DNA of 64,000 bases from Mycoplasmatales bacterium (GCA_013215715.1 JABSQT010000002.1:62001-126000), one strand, 5' to 3'; shown: positions 20,823 through 31,313, counted from the stretch's first letter. The notes: a model not told the origin generated them from the sequence alone. Numbers and translations are program-made.

Positions 20823-21683
20823 TTATCCTTCATTAGTAACACGAATAATTGTTGCCACTAATTCATCTTTTGACATTTTATCTGAACCTGAAATAGAAAG
20901 TTTATTTGCAATTTCCCTTAATTCTTCAATTTTAAGTTTTTTTAGTTCCATCACTTCTGGTGCTTCTTTCACTTCTGCTGGCGTTTCTTTTATATCTGCT
21001 GGTTGAGCATTTGAAGAAGGACCATATGCTGAAGATGGTGTTTGACCATTTTGAGCTGCATTAAAAAATGATTTCATTTGTTCTTGCATTTGTTGAAATT
21101 CAGGAGTCTTTTTAAGAGCTTCCATTTTTTCTATTTGAATAAATGTTTTTCTAATTCTTGAAACTTGTCAAGCAAATATCAATAATACTATAGAAAAATA
21201 TTGTGACGCTATTGTTAATAATGCACCTGGATGATTATCTACAATAGAAATTAAATTTCATGAAGATCAAATAGCTCCAAATAATGAGAACATACCAATT
21301 AATTCTGGAAGGAATATAGCTGCTCCTGATAATTTTGAAAATGTTTTTAATTTATATGATTTTACAAGTGTAGCTGCATATAATCCAATACTTACTATAG
21401 TCATAATTATCATTATTGCCGGAGCTGCAATAAAACTTATAATTATTTTTTTAGTTGCAGCTAATGATGGGTCTGAAACTCCATTTGTTTTTGCAGCCGC
21501 TTTTTCAATAGAAGCATGAAGTGTATCTCTATCTGCTAAAACTAATGCCAAACCCGCTATTGTCAATGCTAAGAAAACAATTAATGAAATTCCCAAAAGA
21601 ATAATTCATTGTCTAAATTTATTAGGTTCATTCTTTCACATTTCTTGTGTTGTTGGTGTATTTGCTTGGAAAAATGGATTCAT
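20823..21683 (-). CDS. Four-helix membrane protein with C-terminal SAP/Rho-N-like domain
   Basis: The 286-residue protein is read through TGA Trp codons. Residues about 20-175 contain four hydrophobic helices. A Pro/Ser-rich linker follows, and the last 40 residues (LKKLKIEELREIANKL, then SKDELVATI) form a helix-extended-loop-helix motif like SAP, LEM or Rho-N domains, which often touch nucleic acid. The function is not known. The ATG at 21683 follows AAGGGAGG. Upstream are a TATAAT box and, 17 bases further, a CIRCE-like inverted repeat, so heat-shock control is possible. A membrane-anchored nucleic-acid or protein-binding role is only inference. Confidence 0.75.
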
Positions 21684-21770
21684 TTTGCCTCCCTTATCTT
21701 TATAAAGTATACCACTTTTTAATTTGAAGATATACCTTTGATACTAAAATTATACATCTTTTAACATAAA

Positions 21771-21797
21771 AATAGCACTCCATTAATAAGAGTGCTA
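21771..21797 (-). promoter_or_regulatory. CIRCE-like inverted repeat that is also a terminator
   Basis: The arms ATAGCACTC and GAGTGCTAT are perfectly complementary with a nine-base spacer. They match CIRCE at eight of nine positions per arm; the outermost pair is changed. On the minus strand it follows the YugP-like gene stop and runs into TTTTT, so it can terminate that gene. The -10 box of the next gene lies 17 bases downstream. Confidence 0.7.
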
Positions 21798-21800
21798 TTT

Positions 21801-22577
21801 TTATTTTCCACCTTCGCCTTTTGATATGGTTGCTATTTGTGTCATTAATTCTAATGTTCGATAAATTGCAATTGCAATTATTAAGAATAGTCTAGAAGTA
21901 TAAATTAATTTAAATAATTTAATCTCATTATCTGTAAAACCTTGTTTTTCAAGAATGGGTATTACATGTTTCTTTATGATTGAAAGTTTTACAACATCTG
22001 CTCAAGCCACTAATGTTGCAGCAAATGTGAAACCAACAATAAAAATTACTATTGTTTTTCTTCATTTTGGAGAATTAATTGAAAAACTTCCATTTGAATG
22101 AAAATTTAAATATATATAAATTATCAATCCAATTGAAATAACCAAAGAAGCTATATTAATAATTGTAGGTATTCTAAATATTGTAAAAGCCGTTCTCATT
22201 CGCCCATTATTTTTTCTTCAAGTAGATACAATAGTTTGTTGTGCAGATTCAGTCATTGTTCAAATTGATCTTCGATTCACTGTTCACGGACGTAATCTAA
22301 AAGTGTTTTTACGTTTTGAGTGATTTCAATATTTAATATAAAAATATGATGGTTTAATCTTAACGTTATCCATACCTTCTTCATCTAAAATCTTTCGTGC
22401 TAATTCTCCACCAGTTATATTTTTTGAATTTTCTCTCTCTATTCATGATGTTTTAATATAAATAGCAAAAACAACCAATGACATAATTAAAATTATAGTT
22501 GCTACTACAATCAACATTATTATTAAACTAACTAATAATTTGTCATTCATTATATCTTCTCATTTAATATTTTTCAT
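21801..22577 (-). CDS. YugP/Zn-peptidase-2-like membrane protein lacking HExxH
   Basis: The frame contains about eleven TGA codons read as Trp and encodes 258 residues. It has an N-terminal membrane helix, then NITGGELARKILDEEGMDNVK, which strongly resembles the start of YugP-type zinc peptidases. It then has SIWTMTESAQQTIVS where the family has its HExxH helix, an RMRTAF segment, two more membrane helices, and the family-like C-terminus (VIPILEKQGFTDNEI). The catalytic histidines are absent, so it should not be a metalloprotease. The ATG at 22577 has a weak GAGG upstream. It is divergent from a small conserved-looking gene. Family membership is inferred from motif order only. Confidence 0.62.
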
Positions 22578-22645
22578 TTATACCTCGTTTCCAATTTTAT
22601 TATACATATAAAAAGAGTTATAATTAAATAGAAGGGGTGGTTCAT

Positions 22646-22855
22646 ATGTATCAATATAAAGCTGTATTAAAATCAACAAAAGAAATTATTTCCCAAGGAC
22701 ACACATTAGAAGATGTGGAAAAAGACATTAAAGGTTTTAGAAGGGGACATAAACATGGATTGCATACTAATTCAAATGTTCAAATAGAAATTTTTCATGT
22801 ATTGAGAGACCAAAAAGAAGGTCACGCAAAAGAAAAACTACTTAAAGTAGTTTAA
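22646..22855 (+). CDS. Small soluble protein of unknown function
   Basis: The 69-residue protein is charged and has no membrane segment. It begins MYQYKAVLKSTKEII and contains a GFRRGHKHGLHTNSN stretch rich in His, Lys and Arg. I do not recognise the family with certainty. I chose the ATG at 22646 because AAGGGGTGG lies seven bases upstream; an in-frame GTG nine bases earlier falls inside that Shine-Dalgarno. A TATAAT box at 22619-22624 gives a short leader. It is monocistronic, followed by its own terminator, and divergent from the YugP-like gene. The ribosome-binding site, promoter and terminator make it a convincing gene. Confidence 0.8.
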   Translation: MYQYKAVLKSTKEIISQGHTLEDVEKDIKGFRRGHKHGLHTNSNVQIEIFHVLRDQKEGHAKEKLLKVV

Positions 22856-22883
22856 CTTATAATTATTAAAATTAAATAGCATA

Positions 22884-22906
22884 GCACCACTAAAAGGTGT
22901 TTTTTT
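22884..22906 (+). terminator. Terminator of the small gene
   Basis: A CACC-ACTAAAA-GGTG hairpin is followed by seven T, 30 bases after the stop. Confidence 0.75.
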
Positions 22907-22930
22907 AATCCCAAAAAGTAATAGATTTAA

Positions 22931-24004
22931 TTATTTTTTATCTAAAATAATCAAATTTTCTACGTGGTGTGTTTGTGGAAACATATCGAATGGTTTTGCA
23001 TATGTAATATCGTAATTTGCTTTTAATCTAAAAAAATCTGCTGCTTGTGTTCCTGGATTACATGAAAGATAAATTATTCTTTTAGGGAGTAATTTATTTA
23101 ATGATTGACAAACTTGCTTACCCAAACCTTCTCTTGCTGGATCCACCATAACAACATCAGGATTAATATCTGTTTTATCTAAAAACTTAAGAACATCAGC
23201 TTTTATAAAAGTAACATTTTCAACATTATTCTTTTCTTGATTTAATATTGCTGAAGCATAAGAAGCACTATTTCTCTCTACTCCATAAACATGTTTTGAT
23301 TTTTTTGCAGCGGTAAGTGTAATTGTACCAATACCCGAATATAAATCAAAAACAACCATGTTTTTATCTAAATATTTCATCATCTTGAAATAAGCTGCTT
23401 CTGCAACTTCTTTATTAACTTGATAAAAGGCATTTAATCCAACAATAAATTTAATACCACACATTGTATCACTCGTAAATTTTTTATCTGTTTTATTACC
23501 ACTTATGATTGTATCTAATTTACGAATAATTACATTACCCTTCATTTTAGTTTTGGGTTTAATATCAGTTAAAAGGAAATCATCTAATTCAATAACTTCA
23601 TTTGTTCCTCGTTTGTGGAAACCACCATCATGTAAAGTGATTTTATTTCTATATCTAAATTGTTTTTCACCTATAAACATTTCATCTAATTCAATATTAA
23701 CTTTTGCATTGCTTTTGAATGCCTCAATAATTTTATTATTTTTGAAATTTGTTTGTTCCACCCTATCCATATGTAAAATTTCATATCCACCAATTTCTAA
23801 ATGATTTTTCGGAAGATCTTTTCTTCTATTTCTTGAATATTCGGTAATTCTTATAATTTTTGCACGACCCCATTTTTCTTTCTCTATTATTATTTTACAA
23901 TCTGCTGTTTCACCCACAATTAATCCCGGTATATAGAATACCTTCCCTTTATAAATAGCGATTCCTTCACCATTTGTGTTATATCCTGTTGCTGTTAATT
24001 TCAT
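22931..24004 (-). CDS. SAM-dependent RNA uridine-C5 methyltransferase (RlmD/TrmA family)
   Basis: The 357-residue enzyme should form 5-methyluridine in rRNA or tRNA. An N-terminal TRAM-like RNA-binding region (residues 1-60) precedes the methyltransferase fold, which has VFDLYSGIGTITL (SAM motif I), DPAREGL and the nucleophile motif SCNPGT. The four cysteines of the iron-sulfur cluster found in RlmD are not present. I chose the ATG at 24004 because TATAAT (24011-24016) lies exactly six bases upstream; an ORF start 18 bases earlier would precede the transcription start. The promoter overlaps the folD terminator. The target base cannot be told from sequence. Confidence 0.88.
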   Translation of the reverse strand: MKLTATGYNTNGEGIAIYKGKVFYIPGLIVGETADCKIIIEKEKWGRAKIIRITEYSRNRRKDLPKNHLEIGGYEILHMDRVEQTNFKNNKIIEAFKSNAKVNIELDEMFIGEKQFRYRNKITLHDGGFHKRGTNEVIELDDFLLTDIKPKTKMKGNVIIRKLDTIISGNKTDKKFTSDTMCGIKFIVGLNAFYQVNKEVAEAAYFKMMKYLDKNMVVFDLYSGIGTITLTAAKKSKHVYGVERNSASYASAILNQEKNNVENVTFIKADVLKFLDKTDINPDVVMVDPAREGLGKQVCQSLNKLLPKRIIYLSCNPGTQAADFFRLKANYDITYAKPFDMFPQTHHVENLIILDKK

Positions 24005-24021
24005 ATATTTATTATAAAGCA

Positions 24022-24050
24022 ATAAAAAATAAAAGCATTGCTTTTACCGC
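24022..24050 (-). terminator. folD terminator
   Basis: An AAAAGCAATGCTTTT palindrome is followed by TATTTTTT on the minus strand. The T-run continues into the promoter of the methyltransferase gene. Confidence 0.75.
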
Positions 24051-24054
24051 TTTT

Positions 24055-24906
24055 TTAAATTTCATTAGGTTTATTATCAATTATTTTAACTAAATTATTC
24101 AATAAAGAAACTATCGTCATTGGCCCAACACCCCCTGGATTAGGTGTGATTCAAGAAGCTTTTTGTTCAACATTTTTAAAATCAACATCACCAACAATTT
24201 TTCCACCAATTCTTGAAACTCCAACATCAATAACAATTGCCCCTTCTTTAACCATTTCTTTTTTAATTAAATGTGGATATCCAACAGCAGAAATAACAAT
24301 ATCAGCTTCTTTTGTATATTTCGAAATATCTTTCGTCTTAGAAAAACATATCGTTACCGTTGCATTTTCATCCATCAGCATTTTAGCAAGAGGCTCTCCT
24401 ACAATTTTAGAACGCCCTACAACAACAACGCCCTTACCCTCAATGATAATATTATTATGTTTTAAGAGAGTAATAATCCCCAATGGTGTACATGCTCTTA
24501 AACCCTCTTCACCTTGATACATCTTTATAGAATTATTAGGGTGTAATCCATCAACATCTTTTTTTGGATCAATTGAATTAATTATATTAGTTTGGGAAAT
24601 ATGTTTTGGCAATGGGAATTGGACAATTAATCCATGAATTAATGGATTGTGGTTTATTTTTTCAACTTCCTTAACTAATTTTTGTTCAGTTATATCACCT
24701 GATAAGATTATTTCAGAATATTTTATACCGATAGATTCGCAAGCAATCTTTTTATATTTTAAATAAATTATGGATGCAGGATCGCTCCCAACTCTTATAA
24801 TTGCTAAATGAGGAGTTATACCTTTCTTCTTTATTTCTTCAACCCTAATAGCTAATTTAGCTTTAATTTCTTTTGAAGTTAATTTTCCATCTAGTTTTTT
24901 TGCCAT
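24055..24906 (-). CDS. folD: Bifunctional methylenetetrahydrofolate dehydrogenase/cyclohydrolase
   Basis: FolD interconverts methylene-, methenyl- and formyl-tetrahydrofolate and so supplies formyl groups for initiator tRNA. The 283-residue protein has the YLKYKKIACESIGI segment with the catalytic lysine, GLIVQFPLPKH, PKKDVDGLHP and VVVVGRSKIVGEP (NADP site). The TGA at 24151 is Trp and leads to the family C-terminus TPNPGGVGPMT. The ATG at 24906 follows a strong GGAGGGG. The promoter has TATAAT at 24942-24947. It stands between pepA and the RNA methyltransferase as a single-gene unit. Confidence 0.97.
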
Positions 24907-24983
24907 ATCCCCTCCATTCCATTATTTTTCTAATTGTTTCAATTATATCTTTTTTTATTATTAAATAAAGAACAAAAGAGTAT

Positions 24984-25008
24984 AAAAAAACTTGTTTTCA
25001 CAAGTTTT
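24984..25008 (-). terminator. pepA terminator
   Basis: An AAAACTTGTGAAAACAAGTTTT hairpin runs into further T on the minus strand, just after the stop codon. Confidence 0.85.
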
Positions 25009-25013
25009 AATAA

Positions 25014-26375
<1,362 letters not shown>

Positions 26376-26462
26376 TTTTTCTCCTTTATGATTTTAAATC
26401 TATATTAATTTTAACACTTATTAACATTTGGATTAGTTTTTTTATATTCAAATTTGTATAAA

Positions 26463-26490
26463 TTAAAATAAAATCCATTATGGATTTTAT
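26463..26490 (-). terminator. rluB terminator
   Basis: An AAAATCCATAATGGATTTT hairpin followed by ATTTT overlaps the stop codon of the pseudouridine synthase gene. Confidence 0.75.
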
Positions 26491-27188
26491 TTTACTAATT
26501 GTTTTAATCACTTGATTTCTTTTGATTTCAATTGTCTATATGCACCTTTTTGTAAACCCGCACATGTAAGACCTGCAAATTCAAGCCTTGATAGAGATTG
26601 AACTCTAACTCCAACTAATTCAAATAATCTTTTAATATGATGATATTTACCTTGTGTTAAGGAAATTAAGTATGCTTTAACATCAACTTTTTGAATAATT
26701 TGTTCTGATGTCTCTCCATCAAGAGAAACTCTTTTTGAATTTAGAAAATTTAATTCTTGCTCAGTTAAAGGTCTTTCTAATCTTGCTCTATAAGTTCTTG
26801 GTATTTGACTTGATGGATGCATTAACTTATTAGCTAAATCACCATCATTTGTAAGTATCAATGTACCTGTTGTATTGTAATCAAGTCTCCCAACTGGAAA
26901 AACATAAACATTTTCTTTAATTATGTCTACAACAGTTGTTCTTTCTCTATCATCGCTCAATGATGTGATAGTTTTTAATGGTTTATTCATTATGTAATAA
27001 ACGTGTTGTTGTTTAATTAATGGAATTCCATTGACTAAAATATCATCTTTGAATGTTGCTTTATCTCCTAATGTTGCATATTCTCCATTTACTACTACTT
27101 TACCCTCTTTAATTAATTCTTCAGCTTTTCGACGTGAAGCCACCCCGGCTTGAGAAATAAGTTTTTGTATTCTTTGTTCATTTTTCAT
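26487..27188 (-). CDS. rluB: rRNA pseudouridine synthase, RsuA/RluB type
   Basis: The 233-residue enzyme isomerises a uridine in rRNA. An N-terminal S4 RNA-binding domain (RIQKLISQAGVASRRKAEEL) precedes the catalytic domain with the signature FPVGRLDYNTTGTLILTNDG, whose Asp is the nucleophile. The TGA at 26508-26510 is Trp. The ATG at 27188 has TATAAT (27195-27200) exactly six bases upstream and no Shine-Dalgarno, so it is probably leaderless. It follows scpB, in the common scpA-scpB-rluB order, but here it has its own promoter. RluB (23S) rather than RsuA (16S) is suggested by that neighbourhood. Confidence 0.93.
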
Positions 27189-27235
27189 ATCTGAATTATA
27201 AAGGAATAAATAAAGTTTTAGAAATAAAACGCAAA

Positions 27236-27257
27236 AGAAAAAATGCTTTTAGCATTA
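27236..27257 (-). terminator. Weak terminator at the end of scpB
   Basis: An AATGC-TAAAA-GCATT hairpin is followed by TTTTTC on the minus strand and overlaps the end of scpB. The stem is short. Confidence 0.55.
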
Positions 27258-27821
27258 ATCTTCATTATCATATCTTTGAGAAGAAAATAATTCGAAATCT
27301 CCATTTTCTTGATCTTCTTCAAATTCAGAAAGTTTTGGTAATTCTTTCAATGATGAAATATTAAAATAATCATAAAATTTACTTGAAATTTTATAAAGAA
27401 TAGGTCTACCTGGTGTTTCAGCTACACCTGCTTCTTCAATAAGCCCTTTCATAAGTAAAGTATTAACAACAGCTTCAGAGGCAACACCTCTAATAGTGTT
27501 AACCTGTGATTTTGTGATCGGTTGTTTATAAGCAATTATACCTGCAGCTTCAATAGCGGCATTTGAAAGTCTTTGTTTCTTCTCATTAGTAACGAGTTCT
27601 GAAATTTTATCATGCATTTCTTTTTTAGTAGCAAATTTAAAATAATCCTTATATTCAACAACTACAATACCGTGTTCACTATTATTCCATTCTTCCATAA
27701 ATGTTTTAAGTTCTTTACGAGCCATTGCAGTATTCATTTCTTCATAAATAGATGCAAAAGATCTTGGCGTCAATCCTTCATTTCCTTTTACATATAATAA
27801 AGCTTCTATAATTTTATTCAT
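27255..27821 (-). CDS. scpB: Segregation and condensation protein B
   Basis: ScpB is a winged-helix dimer that joins ScpA and SMC to form the chromosome-organising condensin complex. The 188-residue protein contains KIIEALLYVKG at the N-terminus, the AIEAAGIIAYKQPITKSQ core segment and a TPGRPILYK turn. It ends in an acidic tail. The ATG at 27821 overlaps the scpA stop by eight bases, and GGAGGT lies within scpA, so translation is coupled. It is the last gene of acpS-plsC-scpA-scpB. No smc gene lies in this window. Confidence 0.96.
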   Translation of the reverse strand: MNKIIEALLYVKGNEGLTPRSFASIYEEMNTAMARKELKTFMEEWNNSEHGIVVVEYKDYFKFATKKEMHDKISELVTNEKKQRLSNAAIEAAGIIAYKQPITKSQVNTIRGVASEAVVNTLLMKGLIEEAGVAETPGRPILYKISSKFYDYFNISSLKELPKLSEFEEDQENGDFELFSSQRYDNED

Positions 27822-28548
27822 CTAGACCTCCTTTAATTATTCTGATTGTAGCAAATTGTTCATCTTGTTTTAAAGTTATTTCTTGTAATCTCGCCATATC
27901 AAGTATTGCTAATAAAGTAACAGCAAAATGTTTAAGTGTTGGAACACTAAAAACCTCTTCAAAAGATAATTCATCTTTCGAATCCAAAAGAACCCTTAGC
28001 TCCTCTGCTCTTTCTTCAGGAGAAATATTAATTGAAGAAATGGTTCCACTTCTAAACTTAGCTGCATTTGTTCTTTCAAACATTTTTCTTAATGCCATAA
28101 TTAATTTAATAGGATCCGACGAACCATCAAGTTTCGTTTCATCTATCGGTTTCTCAAACATTTTATATTCTTCATGAATTTTAATATGAAGTTTTTTACG
28201 TTCTTGTTCTTTTTCTTTAAGTATTTCTGAAAATTGCTTAAATTGTTGGTATTCAGCAAGTCTTTGCACAAGTAAATTTTTGTCAACTTCATTTTTTGCT
28301 TCCTCTTTAGGATTTTCTAAAAGCATTCTAGCTTTAATTTGCAATAATGTTGCAGCCATAACTAAATATTCAGAAGCTATATCTATATCTTTTGATTCCA
28401 TCTCATTTATAAGTCTTAAATAATCCGTAGCTAATTCAGCCAAATCAATTGAAAATAAATCCATTTTTTTATCTTTTACTAATTCAAGTAAAAGATCTAA
28501 TGGACCATTATAATTATCTAAATTTAATTGATATTCATTTTCTTGCAT
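27814..28548 (-). CDS. scpA: Segregation and condensation protein A
   Basis: ScpA is the kleisin subunit that bridges the SMC heads. The 244-residue protein begins with the conserved YNGPLDLLLELVKDKKMD segment. It has AATLLQIKARMLL in the N-terminal helical domain, an acidic middle, and a C-terminal winged helix (VTLLAILDMARLQEI). The ATG at 28548 lies 17 bases after plsC with a modest AAAGG. It overlaps scpB by eight bases, so the pair is co-translated, in the family's usual arrangement. Confidence 0.96.
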   Translation of the reverse strand: MQENEYQLNLDNYNGPLDLLLELVKDKKMDLFSIDLAELATDYLRLINEMESKDIDIASEYLVMAATLLQIKARMLLENPKEEAKNEVDKNLLVQRLAEYQQFKQFSEILKEKEQERKKLHIKIHEEYKMFEKPIDETKLDGSSDPIKLIMALRKMFERTNAAKFRSGTISSINISPEERAEELRVLLDSKDELSFEEVFSVPTLKHFAVTLLAILDMARLQEITLKQDEQFATIRIIKGGLDE

Positions 28549-28565
28549 ATTGACCTTTTTTCTTT

Positions 28566-29348
28566 CTAGACTTCTTGTTCTCTTATAGATTTTTGAGTTG
28601 CATCAAATTCTTTATAATTCATTTGAACTTTTGCTTGTACTCTTTCCGCTATTTTTTGATTTGGTTGACTCATAAATGTTATTGGTTTAATCGGCTTACC
28701 AAAAATAACTTCTACATGTGTTTTACCTTTTCTATTGAAATTAGCACCTTTATAAGTATTATTAATTGTTACAGGAATAATTGGAACAAATTCTTTTTTA
28801 GCTAATCTAAAAGCACCTGTTTTGAATTCTTGTAGTTTCCCATCTTTTGTTCTTGTTCCTTCAGGGAATATAACCATTAGAGAATTTTCTTCTTTAGCAT
28901 ATTTACCCATTGCATCAAGTTGTTTCAATGATTCTCTAGAATTCTTTCTATCAATAAAGAAAGTATTTGTTATTCTCCCTCATCCTCTGAAAGATTTTTT
29001 ATCCATAACTTCTTTTTTAGCTAAAAATACAGCTCTTTTATGCTTAACATCTATTTCACTTGTTTGTTTTGCTAATGCAGCTACAATACAAACCGAATCA
29101 ATTCATGATTGATGATTAGGTGTTAATAATGCTGTTCCTTTTGGTAAATTTTCATAACCCTTAATATCTAAAACAACATTAAAACCTTTCAAAGTTTTTT
29201 GCGCTCTTTTAACAGCTACTCCTCATTTAAATTCATTTGAATATCTCTCTGGATCTTTTAAAGATTTTTTATGTATTTTATTTGCTCTATAACCTTTAAA
29301 TAATCAATAAGGTGTAAGTAATCCAACTTTAATTTTTAGTAATGACAT
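28566..29348 (-). CDS. plsC: 1-acyl-glycerol-3-phosphate acyltransferase
   Basis: PlsC adds the second acyl chain in phosphatidic acid synthesis at the membrane. The 260-residue protein has the catalytic NHQSWID (NHx4D) block and the substrate-binding FPEGTRTKDG block, followed by VPIIPVTINNTY. In-frame TGA codons in the first half encode Trp. The ATG at 29348 touches the acpS stop directly (TAAATG), with AAGGAGA upstream. The operon acpS-plsC-scpA-scpB thus combines lipid synthesis with chromosome organisation. The acyl donor cannot be determined. Confidence 0.95.
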
Positions 29349-29648
29349 TTATTTCTCCTTGTTTATAACCATAGCAACAACTAAATCTTCTTCATCAGAA
29401 GTTGAAATTTCAAAACCTTCAAATTCATATCTACCAAGATTTTTTTCAATTTCCATATGAGGATAGTTCCTTAAAGAATTATCTGCTTTAAAAAGAGCTT
29501 CTTTTATTGCTCATCTTGTTGCAATAAATTTTGTTTTATTATTAGATAACTCAAAAAAACCAAATTCTTTTTCTGTTAAAATACGTTTTGCAAATTGAAG
29601 TTCTTTTCCTTCAAATCTTGAAACTTTTGTTAAGTCGATGCCTATCAT
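29349..29648 (-). CDS. acpS: Holo-acyl-carrier-protein synthase
   Basis: AcpS transfers 4'-phosphopantetheine from CoA to acyl carrier protein. The 99-residue protein begins MIGIDLTKVSRF, where the Asp binds magnesium, and contains FIATRWAIKEALFKA, where the Glu is the second ligand; its Trp is a TGA codon. It is shorter than the usual 120 residues. The ATG at 29648 has TATAAT (29655-29660) exactly six bases upstream and no Shine-Dalgarno, so the operon mRNA is probably leaderless. It is divergent from the RNase HIII gene across 69 bases that hold both promoters. Confidence 0.93.
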
Positions 29649-29717
29649 GTTTCAATTATACCTTAAAGACATTCAATAGATATGTATAAAATAGATTTTA
29701 ATCTTTATAATTAAAGT

Positions 29718-30389
29718 ATGAAATCAATATATAAAAATTTAAAAATAATAGGTGCAGATGAGACTGGAGTTGGTGATTACTTAACACCATTAGTTGCAGC
29801 AGCTGTTTTTGTTCCTATACAATACATCCCTAAACTTGAAGCAATGGGAATAACCGATTCTAAAAAACTTACAGATAAAAAGATACTTGAGTTATTCGAA
29901 CAGATAAAACCTATGATTAAATCTAGCGTTAGGCACCTTTCACAAAAAGGTTACAATAAATTAAATACTTCTTTTAATGCACATGAATTGAAAACTTTAA
30001 TACACTTACAAGCTATTAATGCTGTTGAATCAAGGGTTGATGATATTGATTTAATCATATTGGATCAATTTGTTAATGAAAATTCATTTAATAAATATGT
30101 AACAAAATTAGATAAAAGTAATTTAGATGTTTCACCTCTTAAGAAAGAATTGAAATTAGTTACAAAGGGGGAGATGGAACATGTTTCTGTAGCAGCAGCT
30201 TCAATTGTTGCAAGAGCATATTTTTTAAAAATGATGGAATCACAAAATAAAAGGTATGATATGACCTTCCCTTTAGGTACAAACGATCGTTCTGTAGCTT
30301 GTGCTAAAGAGTTTGTGCAAAGATATGGCACAGATAAATTGAATGAAGTTGCCAAATTATCATTTAAAACAACAGAAAAAGTCATTTAA
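29718..30389 (+). CDS. rnhC: Ribonuclease HIII, catalytic domain only
   Basis: The enzyme removes RNA from RNA-DNA hybrids. The 223-residue protein contains IGADETGVGDYLTPL, the HIII form of the first motif (DE-G-GDYxxP), ITDSKKLTDKK and AAASIVARA with a downstream catalytic acidic residue. Bacillus-type RNase HIII has an extra N-terminal TBP-like substrate-binding domain of about 80 residues. Here the protein starts almost directly at the catalytic core, so that domain is missing. The ATG at 29718 has TATAAT (29706-29711) exactly six bases upstream, which indicates a leaderless mRNA. RNase HII is the alternative, but the GDY motif favours HIII. Confidence 0.88.
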   Translation: MKSIYKNLKIIGADETGVGDYLTPLVAAAVFVPIQYIPKLEAMGITDSKKLTDKKILELFEQIKPMIKSSVRHLSQKGYNKLNTSFNAHELKTLIHLQAINAVESRVDDIDLIILDQFVNENSFNKYVTKLDKSNLDVSPLKKELKLVTKGEMEHVSVAAASIVARAYFLKMMESQNKRYDMTFPLGTNDRSVACAKEFVQRYGTDKLNEVAKLSFKTTEKVI

Positions 30390-30395
30390 TAAATT

Positions 30396-30429
30396 AAAAA
30401 AATAACTAAAATTAAATTAGTTATTTTTT
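30396..30429. terminator. Bidirectional terminator between rnhC and rluD
   Basis: An AATAACTAA-AATTAA-TTAGTTATT hairpin is flanked by A-run and T-run, so it serves both converging genes. It overlaps the rluD stop. Confidence 0.82.
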
Positions 30430-31299
30430 AACGTTATCGTAAAATTCTTTAGGTAATGGTGCCTCAAATTTCATTAATTCACCATTAGGGTGTGTTAATT
30501 CTAATTTATATGCATGCAGTCTTTGGCCAAATGAATCTAATTGTGTTCCATATAAAGAATCCCCAATAATTGGGTGTCCAATATATGCTAAATGAACACG
30601 TATTTGGTGTGTTCTACCAGTTTCTAGTTCACACCTTACCAAAGTTGTATTTTCCATAACTTTTTCAATAAATACATGAGTTTTAGCATGTTTTGAATTT
30701 TGTCTTTGAACAGCCATTCTTTGACGATGTTTCACATCTCTACCAACCGGTAAATCAATATGTGTAACTTCATTTGTAACTCTTCCTTTAACTAAAGCCA
30801 TATATGTTCTTTTTACATCATGATCTTTAATTTGTTGAGCTAAAAATTGGTGCGATCTATTATTTTTAGCTACTACCAATAATCCAGAAGTGTCTTTATC
30901 TATACGATGCACAATTCCTGGCCTGACTTCACCATTTATATCTGAAAGTTGACCTTTAAATCTATGCATCAATCCATTAACAAGTGTCCCATTTGGATGA
31001 CCCGGTGCTGGATGAACAACTAATCCCGTTGGTTTATTAACAACAATTAAATCATCGTCTTCATATATAACATCTATTTCCATTGCTTCTGCAACAACAT
31101 TCATTTCTCTTTGAATCACTTGTGTTACTTCTATTTCATCATTCTCTTTAACTTTAAAGTTTGCCTTTCTTACCGAAATACCATTCACGTTAATGGCATG
31201 ACCTTTAATTAATGTTTGAATATCAGTTCTTGATATTGCAGTATTATCTGCAATATATTTATCTATTCTATCTGTATATCTTGCTACTAATTTTTCCAT
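30421..31299 (-). CDS. rluD: rRNA pseudouridine synthase, RluD type
   Basis: The 292-residue enzyme should modify 23S rRNA helix 69 uridines or related sites. It has an N-terminal S4 domain (RIDKYIADNTAISRTDIQTLI), the catalytic motif GIVHRIDKDTSGLLVV with the nucleophilic Asp, and the ETGRTHQIRVH motif. The ATG at 31299 has TATAAT (31306-31311) exactly six bases upstream and no Shine-Dalgarno. The lspA terminator lies immediately upstream of that box. lspA-rluD adjacency is common in Firmicutes, but here each gene has its own promoter. Confidence 0.95.
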   Translation of the reverse strand: MEKLVARYTDRIDKYIADNTAISRTDIQTLIKGHAINVNGISVRKANFKVKENDEIEVTQVIQREMNVVAEAMEIDVIYEDDDLIVVNKPTGLVVHPAPGHPNGTLVNGLMHRFKGQLSDINGEVRPGIVHRIDKDTSGLLVVAKNNRSHQFLAQQIKDHDVKRTYMALVKGRVTNEVTHIDLPVGRDVKHRQRMAVQRQNSKHAKTHVFIEKVMENTTLVRCELETGRTHQIRVHLAYIGHPIIGDSLYGTQLDSFGQRLHAYKLELTHPNGELMKFEAPLPKEFYDNVKK

Positions 31300-31313
31300 G
31301 TAAGTATTATAAA

